Of a DNA stretch of 64,000 nucleotides, positions 45,084 to 54,434 are shown one piece after another. Every line of letters starts with the position of its first letter. Positions within the stretch are counted from its first letter, which is position 1. The position numbers and the translations under genes are program-made. The DNA is taken from NCBI RefSeq assembly GCF_900188415.1, contig NZ_FZNV01000003.1, forward strand, positions 434,001 through 498,000, read 5' to 3'. The notes under the pieces are model-generated. The model did not search any database. It was given only the letters and a program-made list of their open reading frames with translations, and was not told the DNA's origin. The stretch comes from Maribacter sedimenticola. GTDB lineage: Bacteria; Bacteroidota; Bacteroidia; Flavobacteriales; Flavobacteriaceae.

Positions 45084-45959
45084 TTATGCGACTTCATGAC
45101 CTTCGTTGGCTTCAAGTAAGATAAACCAATCTTGTAAATCCATCTCTATACGTACTGCCTCCATAGCTAATTTTAATCGCTCCGGAGTTGCCGTACCTAC
45201 CACAGGATGTATTTTAGAAGGGTGTTTAAGTATCCATGCTAATAACAACTGATCTTCAGTAGCATTATATTTCTTGGTAAATTCTTTTAACAATTTACCA
45301 ATTCTTTGGTTTACAGGGGTATCATTTCTAAAATAAGAACCTAAGGGACTCCATGACATGGCAAGCCTATCATGAACGATACAATCATCTAAAACACCAT
45401 TGTTCATTGCTTCATTGGAAGTCAATGAATACTCTGTCTGATTGGCCTCTACCGGAACCTTCTTTTCAATAAGCTTTATTTGGGACGGTGTAAAATTTGA
45501 GACCCCAAATTGTTTGATCTTTCCTTGTTGCTTTAAATGATCAATAGCCTCTGCAATCTCAAACGGATCCATGAGCGGACTTGGCCTGTGCAATAACAAT
45601 AGGTCCAAAAAATCTGTTCGTAAGAGTTTTAAGGACCTTTCCACAGATGCTATGATATAATCCTTTCCATACTCATAGTGTTTTACCCTATTGGTTCTAT
45701 CCTTTACATTAAACTGTATACCACACTTACTGATCAATTGTACGTTCTCCCTGGCAATACCGCTTTGTGCAAAGGCTTTACCAAATTGGTCCTCGTTCGT
45801 ATAATCCCCATAAATATCGGCATGGTCAAAAGAGGTAATTTTATTCTCCATACATTGGTTCATTAAAGAAACCATTTCCGTAATAGAAAGTTGTTTGCCC
45901 CAATTACCCCATGTCATGGTACCTGCTATAATTCTAGAATACGTGGTCGTGTTGTTCAT
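45084..45959 (-). CDS. Aldo/keto reductase
   Basis: 291-residue NADPH-dependent TIM-barrel oxidoreductase. It shows the catalytic Asp/Tyr in FDHADIYGDY (about 40-49), the KCG strand near 75, the active-site His in LLLLHRPSPLMD near 115, and the NADP-binding segment GTATPERLK near 258-266. The YdhF-type pattern is typical of general carbonyl reductases; the substrate is unknown. It begins the operon AKR-SDR-AlbA_2 on the minus strand. Confidence 0.92.
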   Translation of the reverse strand: MNNTTTYSRIIAGTMTWGNWGKQLSITEMVSLMNQCMENKITSFDHADIYGDYTNEDQFGKAFAQSGIARENVQLISKCGIQFNVKDRTNRVKHYEYGKDYIIASVERSLKLLRTDFLDLLLLHRPSPLMDPFEIAEAIDHLKQQGKIKQFGVSNFTPSQIKLIEKKVPVEANQTEYSLTSNEAMNNGVLDDCIVHDRLAMSWSPLGSYFRNDTPVNQRIGKLLKEFTKKYNATEDQLLLAWILKHPSKIHPVVGTATPERLKLAMEAVRIEMDLQDWFILLEANEGHEVA

Positions 45960-46118
45960 AGGTCGATGAATTTAAAAAGAAATCCCTTAAAGGCTTCATA
46001 AAAATATAGGGTTTTCGTTATTTTTAACCTATCATTAACAGCTACTGAGTGATTTAATTTTCAATTTGCATGACTGTTAAAATTCAGAAGGCTAATAACC
46101 AATTATATAACGATTTAA

Positions 46119-47120
46119 ATGGAAGAAAATACTTCAGTTGACATTAGTGCCGTAAATGAGAAAATTACTCGTGAAAGTGCTTTTATCGATTTATTGATGC
46201 TTGAAATGAACAAGGTAATCGTGGGCCAAAAATATATGGTAGAACGGTTATTGATAGGTCTTCTGGGCCAGGGACATATTTTATTGGAAGGTGTACCCGG
46301 GCTGGCAAAAACATTAGCAATAAACACCCTCTCCAAAGCCGTTAAAGGAAGTTTTAGCAGAATACAGTTTACCCCAGACCTGCTTCCAGCGGATGTTGTA
46401 GGTACTATGATATACAATATGAAAGTGAACGATTTTTCTATTAAGAAAGGTCCCATTTTCGCCAATTTTGTTTTGGCAGATGAAATTAACCGTGCCCCGG
46501 CAAAAGTACAGTCCGCCCTTTTGGAGGCCATGCAGGAAAAACAGGTAACCATTGGTGATGAAACGTTTACCTTGGACAAGCCTTTTTTGGTAATGGCTAC
46601 CCAAAACCCGGTAGAACAGGAAGGTACTTACCCTTTACCTGAAGCACAGGTAGATCGTTTTATGTTGAAAACGGTTATTGATTATCCAAAAATCAATGAG
46701 GAGCAACTCATAATGCGCCAAAATTTACTTGGTAATTATGAAGCGGTCAACGCCGTAGTATCCATAGATCAGATTCTTAGTGCCCAAAAAGCAGTTAGAG
46801 AAGTATATATGGACGAAAAAATAGAAAAGTATATTCTAGATATCGTATTTGCTACCAGGTATCCAGAAAAATACAACCTTGAAAGTTTAAAACCGTTGAT
46901 AAGTTTTGGTGCTTCTCCAAGGGGTAGTATAAACTTAGGTGTTGCCGCCAAGTGTTATGCGTTCATTAAAAGAAGGGGCTATGTGGTACCCGAGGATGTA
47001 AGGGCCGTTGTACACGATGTATTAAGGCATAGAATTGGTATTACCTATGAAGCGGAAGCAGAAAATATCACCTCTGTAGATATTATCAATAAAATCGTAA
47101 ACGAGATAGAAGTACCATAA
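46119..47120 (+). CDS. MoxR-family AAA+ ATPase
   Basis: 333-residue AAA+ chaperone-like ATPase that heads the Bat locus. Walker A GVPGLAKT (about 58-65), Walker B LADEINRAP near 115, sensor 1 MATQNPVEQEGTYPLPEAQVDRF near 160-180, and a C-terminal lid with GASPRGSINLG near 265. Such MoxR proteins pair with von Willebrand-domain partners, here BatA and BatB, in assembling or maturing other proteins. The DUF58 gene follows 100 bases after the stop and keeps the same direction. Confidence 0.95.
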   Translation: MEENTSVDISAVNEKITRESAFIDLLMLEMNKVIVGQKYMVERLLIGLLGQGHILLEGVPGLAKTLAINTLSKAVKGSFSRIQFTPDLLPADVVGTMIYNMKVNDFSIKKGPIFANFVLADEINRAPAKVQSALLEAMQEKQVTIGDETFTLDKPFLVMATQNPVEQEGTYPLPEAQVDRFMLKTVIDYPKINEEQLIMRQNLLGNYEAVNAVVSIDQILSAQKAVREVYMDEKIEKYILDIVFATRYPEKYNLESLKPLISFGASPRGSINLGVAAKCYAFIKRRGYVVPEDVRAVVHDVLRHRIGITYEAEAENITSVDIINKIVNEIEVP

Positions 47121-47220
47121 CGTTATTCGTTGGCGTTCAGCGTACAATTGGCGTATGTAAACCCAATTGCATTTATTTTATGCTGACAATTTTAGAAATA
47201 ACGGCTGTTTCAATAACAAA

Positions 47221-48087
47221 ATGGATACCAAAGAACTACTCAAAAAAGTACGAAAGATAGAGATAAAGACCAGGCGTCTTTCCGACCATATATTTGGTGG
47301 GGAATACCACTCTACCTTTAAGGGTAGGGGAATGACGTTTAGTGAAGTACGCCAGTACCAATTTGGGGATGATGTCAGAAATATAGATTGGAACGTAACG
47401 GCCCGGTACAATGAACCGTTCATAAAGGTGTTTGAGGAAGAACGGGAACTGACCATGATGCTTCTTGTGGATATAAGCGGTTCTGAACTGTTCGGTACCA
47501 CCAACCAGTTCAAAAATGAGATCATAACTGAAATTACGGCAACATTGGCATTCAGTGCATTGCAAAACAACGATAAGGTAGGATTGATCCTGTTCTCTGA
47601 CCAAGTTGAACTGTTCATACCTCCAAAAAAAGGAAAGACCCATGCACTACGCATCATTAGGGAACTATTGGAATTTAAACCAAAAAGCAACAAAACGGAT
47701 ATTGGCCAGGCACTAAAATTTTTGAGCAGTGTCATGAAAAAGAAGGCCATTGTCTTTGTTCTTTCTGATTTTATTGGCGATGACTACGAAAAAACATTAA
47801 AAATTACCGGAAACAAGCACGACGTTACCGGAATAAGGATTTATGATGAAAGGGAGCAGACTATTCCTAATTTGGGAATGGTTCAACTAGAAGATGTAGA
47901 AACAGGTAAATTACAATTGGTCAATACACAATCTAAAAAAGTACGTAATGCGTACGCCCAATTCAACAAGGAACGTGTTACCTACTTCAAAGAGGCTTTT
48001 ACAAAGGCCGGTTGTGGCACATTGGACTGTAGGGTAGATGAAAGTTATGTAAAGAAATTATTGGGCTATTTTAAAAGAAGAGGTTGA
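47221..48087 (+). CDS. DUF58-domain protein
   Basis: 288-residue cytoplasmic protein of the DUF58 family: DDVRNIDWNVTARYNEPFIKVFEEERELT near residues 50-80, then a vWA-like core with LLVDISGSELFG near 85 and VFVLSDFIGDDYE near 180. It always accompanies MoxR ATPases. The ATG at 47221 (MDTKELLKK) was chosen over a frame extension to 47167 that contributes no family sequence. The next start overlaps its stop by 4 bp. Confidence 0.92.
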   Translation: MDTKELLKKVRKIEIKTRRLSDHIFGGEYHSTFKGRGMTFSEVRQYQFGDDVRNIDWNVTARYNEPFIKVFEEERELTMMLLVDISGSELFGTTNQFKNEIITEITATLAFSALQNNDKVGLILFSDQVELFIPPKKGKTHALRIIRELLEFKPKSNKTDIGQALKFLSSVMKKKAIVFVLSDFIGDDYEKTLKITGNKHDVTGIRIYDEREQTIPNLGMVQLEDVETGKLQLVNTQSKKVRNAYAQFNKERVTYFKEAFTKAGCGTLDCRVDESYVKKLLGYFKRRG

Positions 48088-49754
48088 AACGAATGATTAA
48101 TGATAAGTACTTACTTAAAATAAGCTTTTCGTTCTATAAACGATATGTGCCGGTATTGGTTTTTTTAAGCTGTTTACTTCAGCTGTCCGCACAGGAAAAA
48201 CCAATTTTACAAACTTCAGTAGATACGACTTCCATAAAAATTGGCGAGCAGGTTCAATGGACCGTTACCGTTGAGGTGGATACCACTGCACAAGTCATTT
48301 TTCCTGAAGGACAAACATTTTCACCACTAGAGACCGTTGAGGCATTTGCTACCGATACTACTAGAAAAAAAGACCGCCTGACCTTGCAAAAAATTTATGC
48401 CCTTACCCAGTTTGATTCCGGTGCATATAAATTGCCTTCACAACGAATTGAAATTAATGGTACCGGCTATATGACGGATTCAATGTTGATCAATGTTGCA
48501 ACTGTGCCCGTAGACACCTTAAATCAAAAAATGTACGACATTAAACCCATTATAAATGTCGAAAAGAGCAATACGGAAATTTTAAAATTTATACTTTACG
48601 GAATACTGATTTTAATTCTTTTGGGCGGTATGTTCTATTGGTTCGTTCTTAGAAAAAAACCATTGACAGAGGAAGAAAAAGTAGCGCTTTTGCCCCCATA
48701 TGATAGAGCTATTTTGGAACTTAAGCGATTGGAGAATTCCAAATACTTAATACAGGATGAATACAAGGAATATTACTCTGAACTAACGACTATAGTACGT
48801 TCTTATTTAGAAGAAGATGTGCATGTTACGGCACTGGAAAGTACTACTGGCCAACTGATTGAAAAACTGGAACTTTTAAAGGATGCCGGTGAGCTAAATT
48901 TGGATGACGATACCATAAAACAGTTTCAACAGATATTGCAAACGGCAGATTTGGTGAAATTTGCAAGAAACAAACCATCTACCCAAGTAGCGGAACAAGA
49001 TCGCAAATTAGTAGAGCAAATTGTGGAGAAAACACATGAAGCCCTACCTGAACCTACTGAAGAGGAATTACTGGAGCAAGCGGAATACCAAGAAGAGCTG
49101 GAAAGAAAACAGAAAAAGAAAAAAATCATCCTTGGTATTGCATCGCTAGTGGCATTACTACTCGTTGCTACTACTATTGCCGGTATAAAATTTGGATTTG
49201 GATATGTAAAGGATACCGTTCTTGGACATCCTACCATGGAATTGCTTGAAGGGGATTGGGTACGTAGTTCATATGGTTTTCCACCTATTGAACTGGAAAC
49301 GCCCAAAGTAATGGTCAGGCAAGAGGTAAAATTACCGCCAGAAGCCAAAGCTGCCATAGCGGACATACAAGCTTTTACCTACTCAAGCCAAATTGGTCTG
49401 TTTAGTGTTGCCGCTACTTCCATTACATTGAACGATCCCAATGCAGAGCCCGATTTTGATAAGACCATTGAGCAGATTTTATCCAATTTTGAGGCCCAAG
49501 GGGCGAAAAACATTATTACCAAACAAGAAGAATTCTCTACGATAAGCGGTGTTACCGGTGTTAAGGTTTTTGGTAGCGGCAAATTTTCTACGCCAAAAGT
49601 AACCGAATCGTTAGACGGCAAATACACTGTTTTATTATTTGGCGGCAAGGGTTTTCAACAGTATGTAATCTTAACTTGGTTAGAAGATGATGATTACGCA
49701 CAAGAAATAGTTGACCGAATTTTAGCATCGGTAGAAGTTAAAACAGAAGTATAA
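48084..49754 (+). CDS. Two-TM Bat-locus protein with periplasmic N-terminal domain
   Basis: 556-residue membrane protein: N-terminal signal/anchor (about 18-37), a beta-rich periplasmic segment (about 40-155), a first membrane helix (about 165-186), a DUF4381-like cytoplasmic helical part (about 190-330, with PPYDRAILELKRLENSKYL), a long acidic/basic coil, a second helix near 345-370, and a C-terminal soluble domain (about 375-556). This gene sits at the place where Bacteroidetes Bat loci carry a poorly described DUF4381-like component. The beta-rich start resembles BatD. Molecular role unknown. The batA start follows with no gap. Confidence 0.8.
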   Translation: MKRMINDKYLLKISFSFYKRYVPVLVFLSCLLQLSAQEKPILQTSVDTTSIKIGEQVQWTVTVEVDTTAQVIFPEGQTFSPLETVEAFATDTTRKKDRLTLQKIYALTQFDSGAYKLPSQRIEINGTGYMTDSMLINVATVPVDTLNQKMYDIKPIINVEKSNTEILKFILYGILILILLGGMFYWFVLRKKPLTEEEKVALLPPYDRAILELKRLENSKYLIQDEYKEYYSELTTIVRSYLEEDVHVTALESTTGQLIEKLELLKDAGELNLDDDTIKQFQQILQTADLVKFARNKPSTQVAEQDRKLVEQIVEKTHEALPEPTEEELLEQAEYQEELERKQKKKKIILGIASLVALLLVATTIAGIKFGFGYVKDTVLGHPTMELLEGDWVRSSYGFPPIELETPKVMVRQEVKLPPEAKAAIADIQAFTYSSQIGLFSVAATSITLNDPNAEPDFDKTIEQILSNFEAQGAKNIITKQEEFSTISGVTGVKVFGSGKFSTPKVTESLDGKYTVLLFGGKGFQQYVILTWLEDDDYAQEIVDRILASVEVKTEV

Positions 49755-50753
49755 ATGTTAGAAAATATATCTTTTGCAAATCCAGGATTCTTTTGGCTGT
49801 TTCTACTACTGCCATTAGCCATTGCATGGTATATCTTTAAGCAAAAAGAACAGACTGCGTCTCTTCGTATATCAAGTTTAAAAGGGTTCGGTCAAAATAG
49901 CTTATTGCCAAAACTTAAACCCTTGTTGTTCTTCTTGCGTCTTATGGCTTTGAGTGCTATTATCGTAGCAATGGCAAGACCCCAGACAGAAGACATATCA
50001 ACACGTACCAAAACGACCAAGGGTATAGATATCGTTATGGCAATAGATGTGTCTTCAAGTATGTTGGCCCGTGATCTTAAGCCAAACAGATTATCAGCTT
50101 TAAAAGAAGTAGCCGCAGATTTTATAAAGAAAAGACCAAATGACCGTATAGGACTGGTAGCCTATGCTGGTGAAGGATATACCAAGACGCCAATTACTAC
50201 GGATAAAGCTATTGTCATCAATGCACTTTCAGAAATTAGTTATGGTCAATTGGAAGATGGTACGGCTATTGGTATGGGACTGGCAACTTCTGTCAATAGA
50301 CTAAAGGAAAGCAAGGCAAAGAGTAAAATAATCATTTTACTTACGGACGGTGTAAACAACTCTGGGTTCATAGAACCACAGACCGCAGCGGATTTGGCAA
50401 TTGAATTCGGAATTAAGACGTATACTATTGGCCTTGGCACCAATGGCAATGCATTGTCCCCGGTATCCTATAACGCAGACGGTTCGTTTAGATACGGTAT
50501 GAGACAAGTAGAAATAGATGAAGCACTTTTAAAGGAAATTGCACAGGCCACAGGCGGAAGATATTTTAGGGCTACGGATAATGAGTCTCTAGAAGAAATC
50601 TATGATGAGATCAACAAATTGGAAAAAACCGAAGTTGAAGAATTCAAATATTATCGTTATGAAGAGAAATTTAGACCTTGGATTTTATTAGCAGGAGCGC
50701 TTCTATTATTTGAATGGATTTTAAGGAACACTCTTTTTAGAAGTTTTGTATAA
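49755..50753 (+). CDS. batA: BatA, von Willebrand factor A protein
   Basis: 332-residue inner-membrane protein: two N-terminal helices (about 10-28 and 55-75), a periplasm- or cytoplasm-facing vWA domain (about 90-290) with the metal-ion site DVSSSM (about 97-102) and the second-loop Thr near KTPITTD, and a C-terminal helix (about 308-326). It partners with MoxR. The name follows the Bacteroides bat operon order. The stop and the batB start are separated by one base. Confidence 0.93.
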   Translation: MLENISFANPGFFWLFLLLPLAIAWYIFKQKEQTASLRISSLKGFGQNSLLPKLKPLLFFLRLMALSAIIVAMARPQTEDISTRTKTTKGIDIVMAIDVSSSMLARDLKPNRLSALKEVAADFIKKRPNDRIGLVAYAGEGYTKTPITTDKAIVINALSEISYGQLEDGTAIGMGLATSVNRLKESKAKSKIIILLTDGVNNSGFIEPQTAADLAIEFGIKTYTIGLGTNGNALSPVSYNADGSFRYGMRQVEIDEALLKEIAQATGGRYFRATDNESLEEIYDEINKLEKTEVEEFKYYRYEEKFRPWILLAGALLLFEWILRNTLFRSFV

Positions 50754-50754
50754 T

Positions 50755-51801
50755 ATGGTACAGTTAGACGAAAAAATATATTTCTACTTGCTCATTATCA
50801 TTCCGGTAATTGTGGTACTGTACCTAATGGTCTTGATTTGGAAAAAAAGAACCCAAAGAAAATTTGCGGATACCGCACTGCTTAAAAGACTTACCCCAAG
50901 CTACTCCACAAATAAAAGTGCTTTAAAGCTAATACTCTTCATCTTAAGCTTAGGATTATTGATCGTAGGTTTGGTCAATCCCAAAATTGGTACAAAATTA
51001 GAGACCGTTAAACGTGAAGGGGTAGATATTGTATTTGCTGTTGATGTTTCTAAAAGTATGTTGGCCGAAGATATAGCCCCAAACCGATTGGAAAAAGCAA
51101 AAAGACTGGTTTCGGAAATAATCAATCAATTGGCCAGTGATCGTATAGGGATTATTGCATATGCCGGGCAAGCATATCCACAACTGCCCATAACTACGGA
51201 TTACGGAGCGGCAAAAATGTTCTTGCAAGGTATGAACACAGATATGTTGACCTCACAAGGTACCGCTATAGACCAAGCCATTGAACTTGCCAGCACGTAT
51301 TACGATGATGCGGAGCAAACAAACAGGGTACTGTTCATTATTTCTGATGGAGAAGACCATTCCGAGGGTTCTACTATAGATGCCGTAGAGGATGCCGTAG
51401 ATGAGGGCATAACCATTTATACCATTGGTGTCGGAAAAGCAAAAGGTGCACCAATTCCTATCAAAAGAAACGGAATTTTAGAGAGCTTAAAGAAAGATAA
51501 TCAAGGGGAAACCGTAATAACCAGGTTAAATGAAGCTGTATTAGTTGATATTGCCAATGAAGGCAAAGGACAATATATAGATGGATCCAACACAGATGCA
51601 GCTGTGGAATTCATTAAAGAGGAATTGTTGAAAATGGACAAAAAAGAGTTTGAGGCCAAACAATTTGCAGAATACAAAGATCAGTTTCAATGGTTCATTG
51701 GGGCGGCCCTTTTGCTTCTCTTTTTAGATATTTTTATATTGGACCGTAAAACAAGCTGGTTAAAGAAATTAAACCTGTTCAACGAAAAAAGACATGAATA
51801 A
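50755..51801 (+). CDS. batB: BatB, von Willebrand factor A protein
   Basis: 348-residue paralogue of BatA with the same layout: helices about 10-28 and 60-77, vWA domain about 90-300 with the metal site DVSKSM near 95, and a closing helix near 315-335 (WFIGAALLLLFLDIFILD). I chose ATG 50755 (MVQLDEK); an upstream TTG at 50746 lies inside batA and is unlikely. It overlaps batC by 8 bp. Confidence 0.92.
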   Translation: MVQLDEKIYFYLLIIIPVIVVLYLMVLIWKKRTQRKFADTALLKRLTPSYSTNKSALKLILFILSLGLLIVGLVNPKIGTKLETVKREGVDIVFAVDVSKSMLAEDIAPNRLEKAKRLVSEIINQLASDRIGIIAYAGQAYPQLPITTDYGAAKMFLQGMNTDMLTSQGTAIDQAIELASTYYDDAEQTNRVLFIISDGEDHSEGSTIDAVEDAVDEGITIYTIGVGKAKGAPIPIKRNGILESLKKDNQGETVITRLNEAVLVDIANEGKGQYIDGSNTDAAVEFIKEELLKMDKKEFEAKQFAEYKDQFQWFIGAALLLLFLDIFILDRKTSWLKKLNLFNEKRHE

Positions 51802-52648
51802 AATCAGAATTATCACCCTATCGGTTTTTGTTTCTTTGTCTGCTAATAGTATTGCTCAGGAAATGAACGAGCAAGAAAAGGAAAAGGCATTGAAAACCTC
51901 TACTAATCTTACATGGGAAGGCAATAAAGCCTTATCCGAAGATGATTTTATTGCCGCAGAGGTCAATTATAGAAAAGCCATATCAGAAAGTCCGGAAAAT
52001 AGTGCCGCTCCTTATAATTTGGGCAATGCCTATTATTTGAACGAGACCTATAACGAAGCTTTCAGTAGATTTAAGGAAGCAGGAGAAACATCGACCTCCA
52101 AAAAAGACAAGCACAGCGCTTACCATAATATGGGCAACGTTTTTATGAAACGTAAGGAATATGAAAAAGCTGTTGAAGCTTATAAGGAAGCTTTAAGAAA
52201 TGACCCTACGGACGAAGAGACAAGGTACAACCTTGCCCTAGCAAAAGAACTACTTAAAAAAGACGAGGAAAACAAACAACAGAACCAAGACGATAAGGAC
52301 GAGGACAAAAAGGACAAGGACGAAAACAAGGACCAGGACAAAAAAGACGAAGGGGAAAACGAGGACAAAAAAGACCAAGGAGATGAAGGGGACAAAGGTG
52401 AGGAAGGCGATAAAAATGAAGAGCAAAAAGACGAGAACAAAGATGGTGAAGGCGATAAAAAAAATCAAAAGAAACAACCTGAACAAGGGGATAAGGAGCA
52501 ACAGCAGCAACCTAGGCCAAATCAACTTTCCAAACAGCAAGTTGAAAATTTATTAAGGGCAATGCAAAACGCCGAGAAAAAAGTTCAAGATAAAATTGAC
52601 GCCAAAAAAGTTAAAGGTGTTAAGATTAAAAACGAAAAAGATTGGTAA
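51794..52648 (+). CDS. batC: BatC, TPR protein with extreme charged tail
   Basis: 284-residue exported protein: signal peptide (about 1-21, SANSIAQE), three tetratricopeptide-like repeats (about 35-140, for example YNLGNAYYLNETYNEAFSRFKEAG and AYHNMGNVFMKRKEYEKAVEAYKEAL), then a low-complexity stretch of D, E, K, Q, N and G (about 155-240), and a basic tail ending KIKNEKDW. The charged region is far longer than a linker needs to be. Its 3' end overlaps the batD start by 7 bp. Confidence 0.9.
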   Translation: MNKIRIITLSVFVSLSANSIAQEMNEQEKEKALKTSTNLTWEGNKALSEDDFIAAEVNYRKAISESPENSAAPYNLGNAYYLNETYNEAFSRFKEAGETSTSKKDKHSAYHNMGNVFMKRKEYEKAVEAYKEALRNDPTDEETRYNLALAKELLKKDEENKQQNQDDKDEDKKDKDENKDQDKKDEGENEDKKDQGDEGDKGEEGDKNEEQKDENKDGEGDKKNQKKQPEQGDKEQQQQPRPNQLSKQQVENLLRAMQNAEKKVQDKIDAKKVKGVKIKNEKDW

Positions 52649-54432
52649 AGATTAAGGGCATTTTAAAATACTCATTGGCACTATTGTTTTTGCTATCGTC
52701 CTCTATGGTGATGGCACAGGACAATAGTGGAGTAACGTTTGAAATGAAATTAAGCAAACCCAAATTAGGCTTAAATGAACGTTTGCGGGTAGATTTTGTC
52801 ATGAACCGTGACGGCGATAATTTTAATCCCCCGGATTTTGAAGGATTTAGGGTCATCATGGGTCCGTCACAATCCATAAGTTCTTCATGGATAAATGGGG
52901 TAAGGAGTTACTCCAAATCCTATTCCTATACATTGGCCCCTACAGCAAAGGGAAAATTTACCATTAAGCAGGCATCCATATCAATTGGGGGAGAAACCTA
53001 CAAATCCTTGGCAAAAGAAGTTGAAGTGACCGCTGCGGTAGATAAACCAAGTGATCAAATGACGGCAGATGACATTGCCGATGAAAACTTACATTTAGTT
53101 GCTGAGATTTCCAAAACCAACCCCTATTTGAACGAGGCCATTACAGTGGTCTACAAATTATATGTAAGTCCAAATATTAGTGTATCCAATTATCAACCCT
53201 TGGACAATCCTACCTATAATAATTTCTGGAGCCAAGATATTAAGGTATCCGCGTTAAGTGCCCAAAATGGAACTTATAAGGGCAAACCTTATAGATACGT
53301 AACTTTAAAACGTGTAGTGCTGTATCCCCAAAAATCCGGTAAGCTAGACATTGAACCCTTATCCTTGGATGTAACCGTGGACGTTCCCACAGGAAGACGC
53401 GATTTTTTTGGTAGCCGTATGTACGCCCAAACCAACAAAACGGTTTCCGCAGGCAGTAGGACCATAAATGTAAAGCCGTTACCGGTTGAAAACCAACCGG
53501 CAAATTTTAACGGTGCCGTAGGGGAATTCAATTTTAACGTGTCTACCAGTAAAACAAGTTTAAACGCTACGGAATCATTACAGGCTACCGTAGAGGTCAG
53601 CGGTAAGGGAAACCTTAAACTTTTTAAACTTCCAGAACCTGAATTACCTAGTGCTTTAGAAGTATACGAACCTGAATTTACGGAAGGGGTAAGAACTACG
53701 TTGAGCGGCATGCAGGGAAAAATCAGTAACCAATATACCATTGTACCGGCCTTTAGGGGAAAATACCCAATTGCCCCAATGAGTTTTAGCTATTTCAACC
53801 CTTCAACAGAAAAGTACACTACCTTAACCTCTGATGAAATTATCATCAATGTCATAGAAGGTCCTTTAAATGGATTGAATACCCCATCTCCAAATGTAGC
53901 GAATAGCAAACAGGCCGTGATCGCCAGTGGTACAAAGTTCAATTTTATAAAACTGACCCCTAACCTATCCGACAAAACAGTTTCATACTTTTTTAGGTCC
54001 ACCAAATTTTATCTTTGGTTGCTACTACCTTTGTTATTAATACCCTTGGCAATCATTTTTAGGAAAAAGAGAGACGCCATAGCAGGAGACGTTGCCGGAA
54101 ACAAGGTCAGAAAGGCCAATAAATTGGCTCGTAAATATTTGTCGGCGGCCAAAAAGGAATTGGGTAACAAAGATTCCTTTTATGTGGCATTGGAAAGGGC
54201 ATTGCATAATTATTTAAAGGCCAAGCTTAAAATTGAGACCTCAGAATTCAGTAAAGATAAAATTGCCGTGTTATTGGACAAAAAAGGCATTGAAGAAAGC
54301 ACCATTACCAATTTCATATCCTTATTGCAAAGTTGCGAAGCCGCAAGATATAGTCCATTTTCCGATGTTCAAATGCAGGCCGATTATGAAAAGGCCAGTG
54401 AGGTAATTTCATTAATGGATAAACAATTATAA
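52642..54432 (+). CDS. batD: BatD, oxygen-tolerance family protein
   Basis: 596-residue BatD: signal peptide (about 1-25, ending MVMAQ), beta-sandwich repeats in the periplasm (about 30-440), one membrane helix (about 453-471, FYLWLLLPLLLIPLAIIF), then a cytoplasmic helical tail with FYVALERALHNYLKAKLKI. The start is TTG at 52642, overlapping the end of batC; no ATG exists before residue 22, inside the signal. In Bacteroides fragilis the bat operon contributes to aerotolerance; here the same role is inference. Confidence 0.9.
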   Translation: MVKIKGILKYSLALLFLLSSSMVMAQDNSGVTFEMKLSKPKLGLNERLRVDFVMNRDGDNFNPPDFEGFRVIMGPSQSISSSWINGVRSYSKSYSYTLAPTAKGKFTIKQASISIGGETYKSLAKEVEVTAAVDKPSDQMTADDIADENLHLVAEISKTNPYLNEAITVVYKLYVSPNISVSNYQPLDNPTYNNFWSQDIKVSALSAQNGTYKGKPYRYVTLKRVVLYPQKSGKLDIEPLSLDVTVDVPTGRRDFFGSRMYAQTNKTVSAGSRTINVKPLPVENQPANFNGAVGEFNFNVSTSKTSLNATESLQATVEVSGKGNLKLFKLPEPELPSALEVYEPEFTEGVRTTLSGMQGKISNQYTIVPAFRGKYPIAPMSFSYFNPSTEKYTTLTSDEIIINVIEGPLNGLNTPSPNVANSKQAVIASGTKFNFIKLTPNLSDKTVSYFFRSTKFYLWLLLPLLLIPLAIIFRKKRDAIAGDVAGNKVRKANKLARKYLSAAKKELGNKDSFYVALERALHNYLKAKLKIETSEFSKDKIAVLLDKKGIEESTITNFISLLQSCEAARYSPFSDVQMQADYEKASEVISLMDKQL

Positions 54433-54434
54433 TC

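Noticed and set aside
43162-45959. A phage-defence reading of the AlbA_2/Schlafen-like gene
   Set aside because: Neighbours are ordinary oxidoreductases; there is no nuclease, toxin, helicase or mobile-element context.
52180-52540. Antisense Ser- or Val/Phe-rich frames over batC
   Set aside because: Mirror of the D/E/K low-complexity coding sequence; composition follows from the repeat and no start context supports it.
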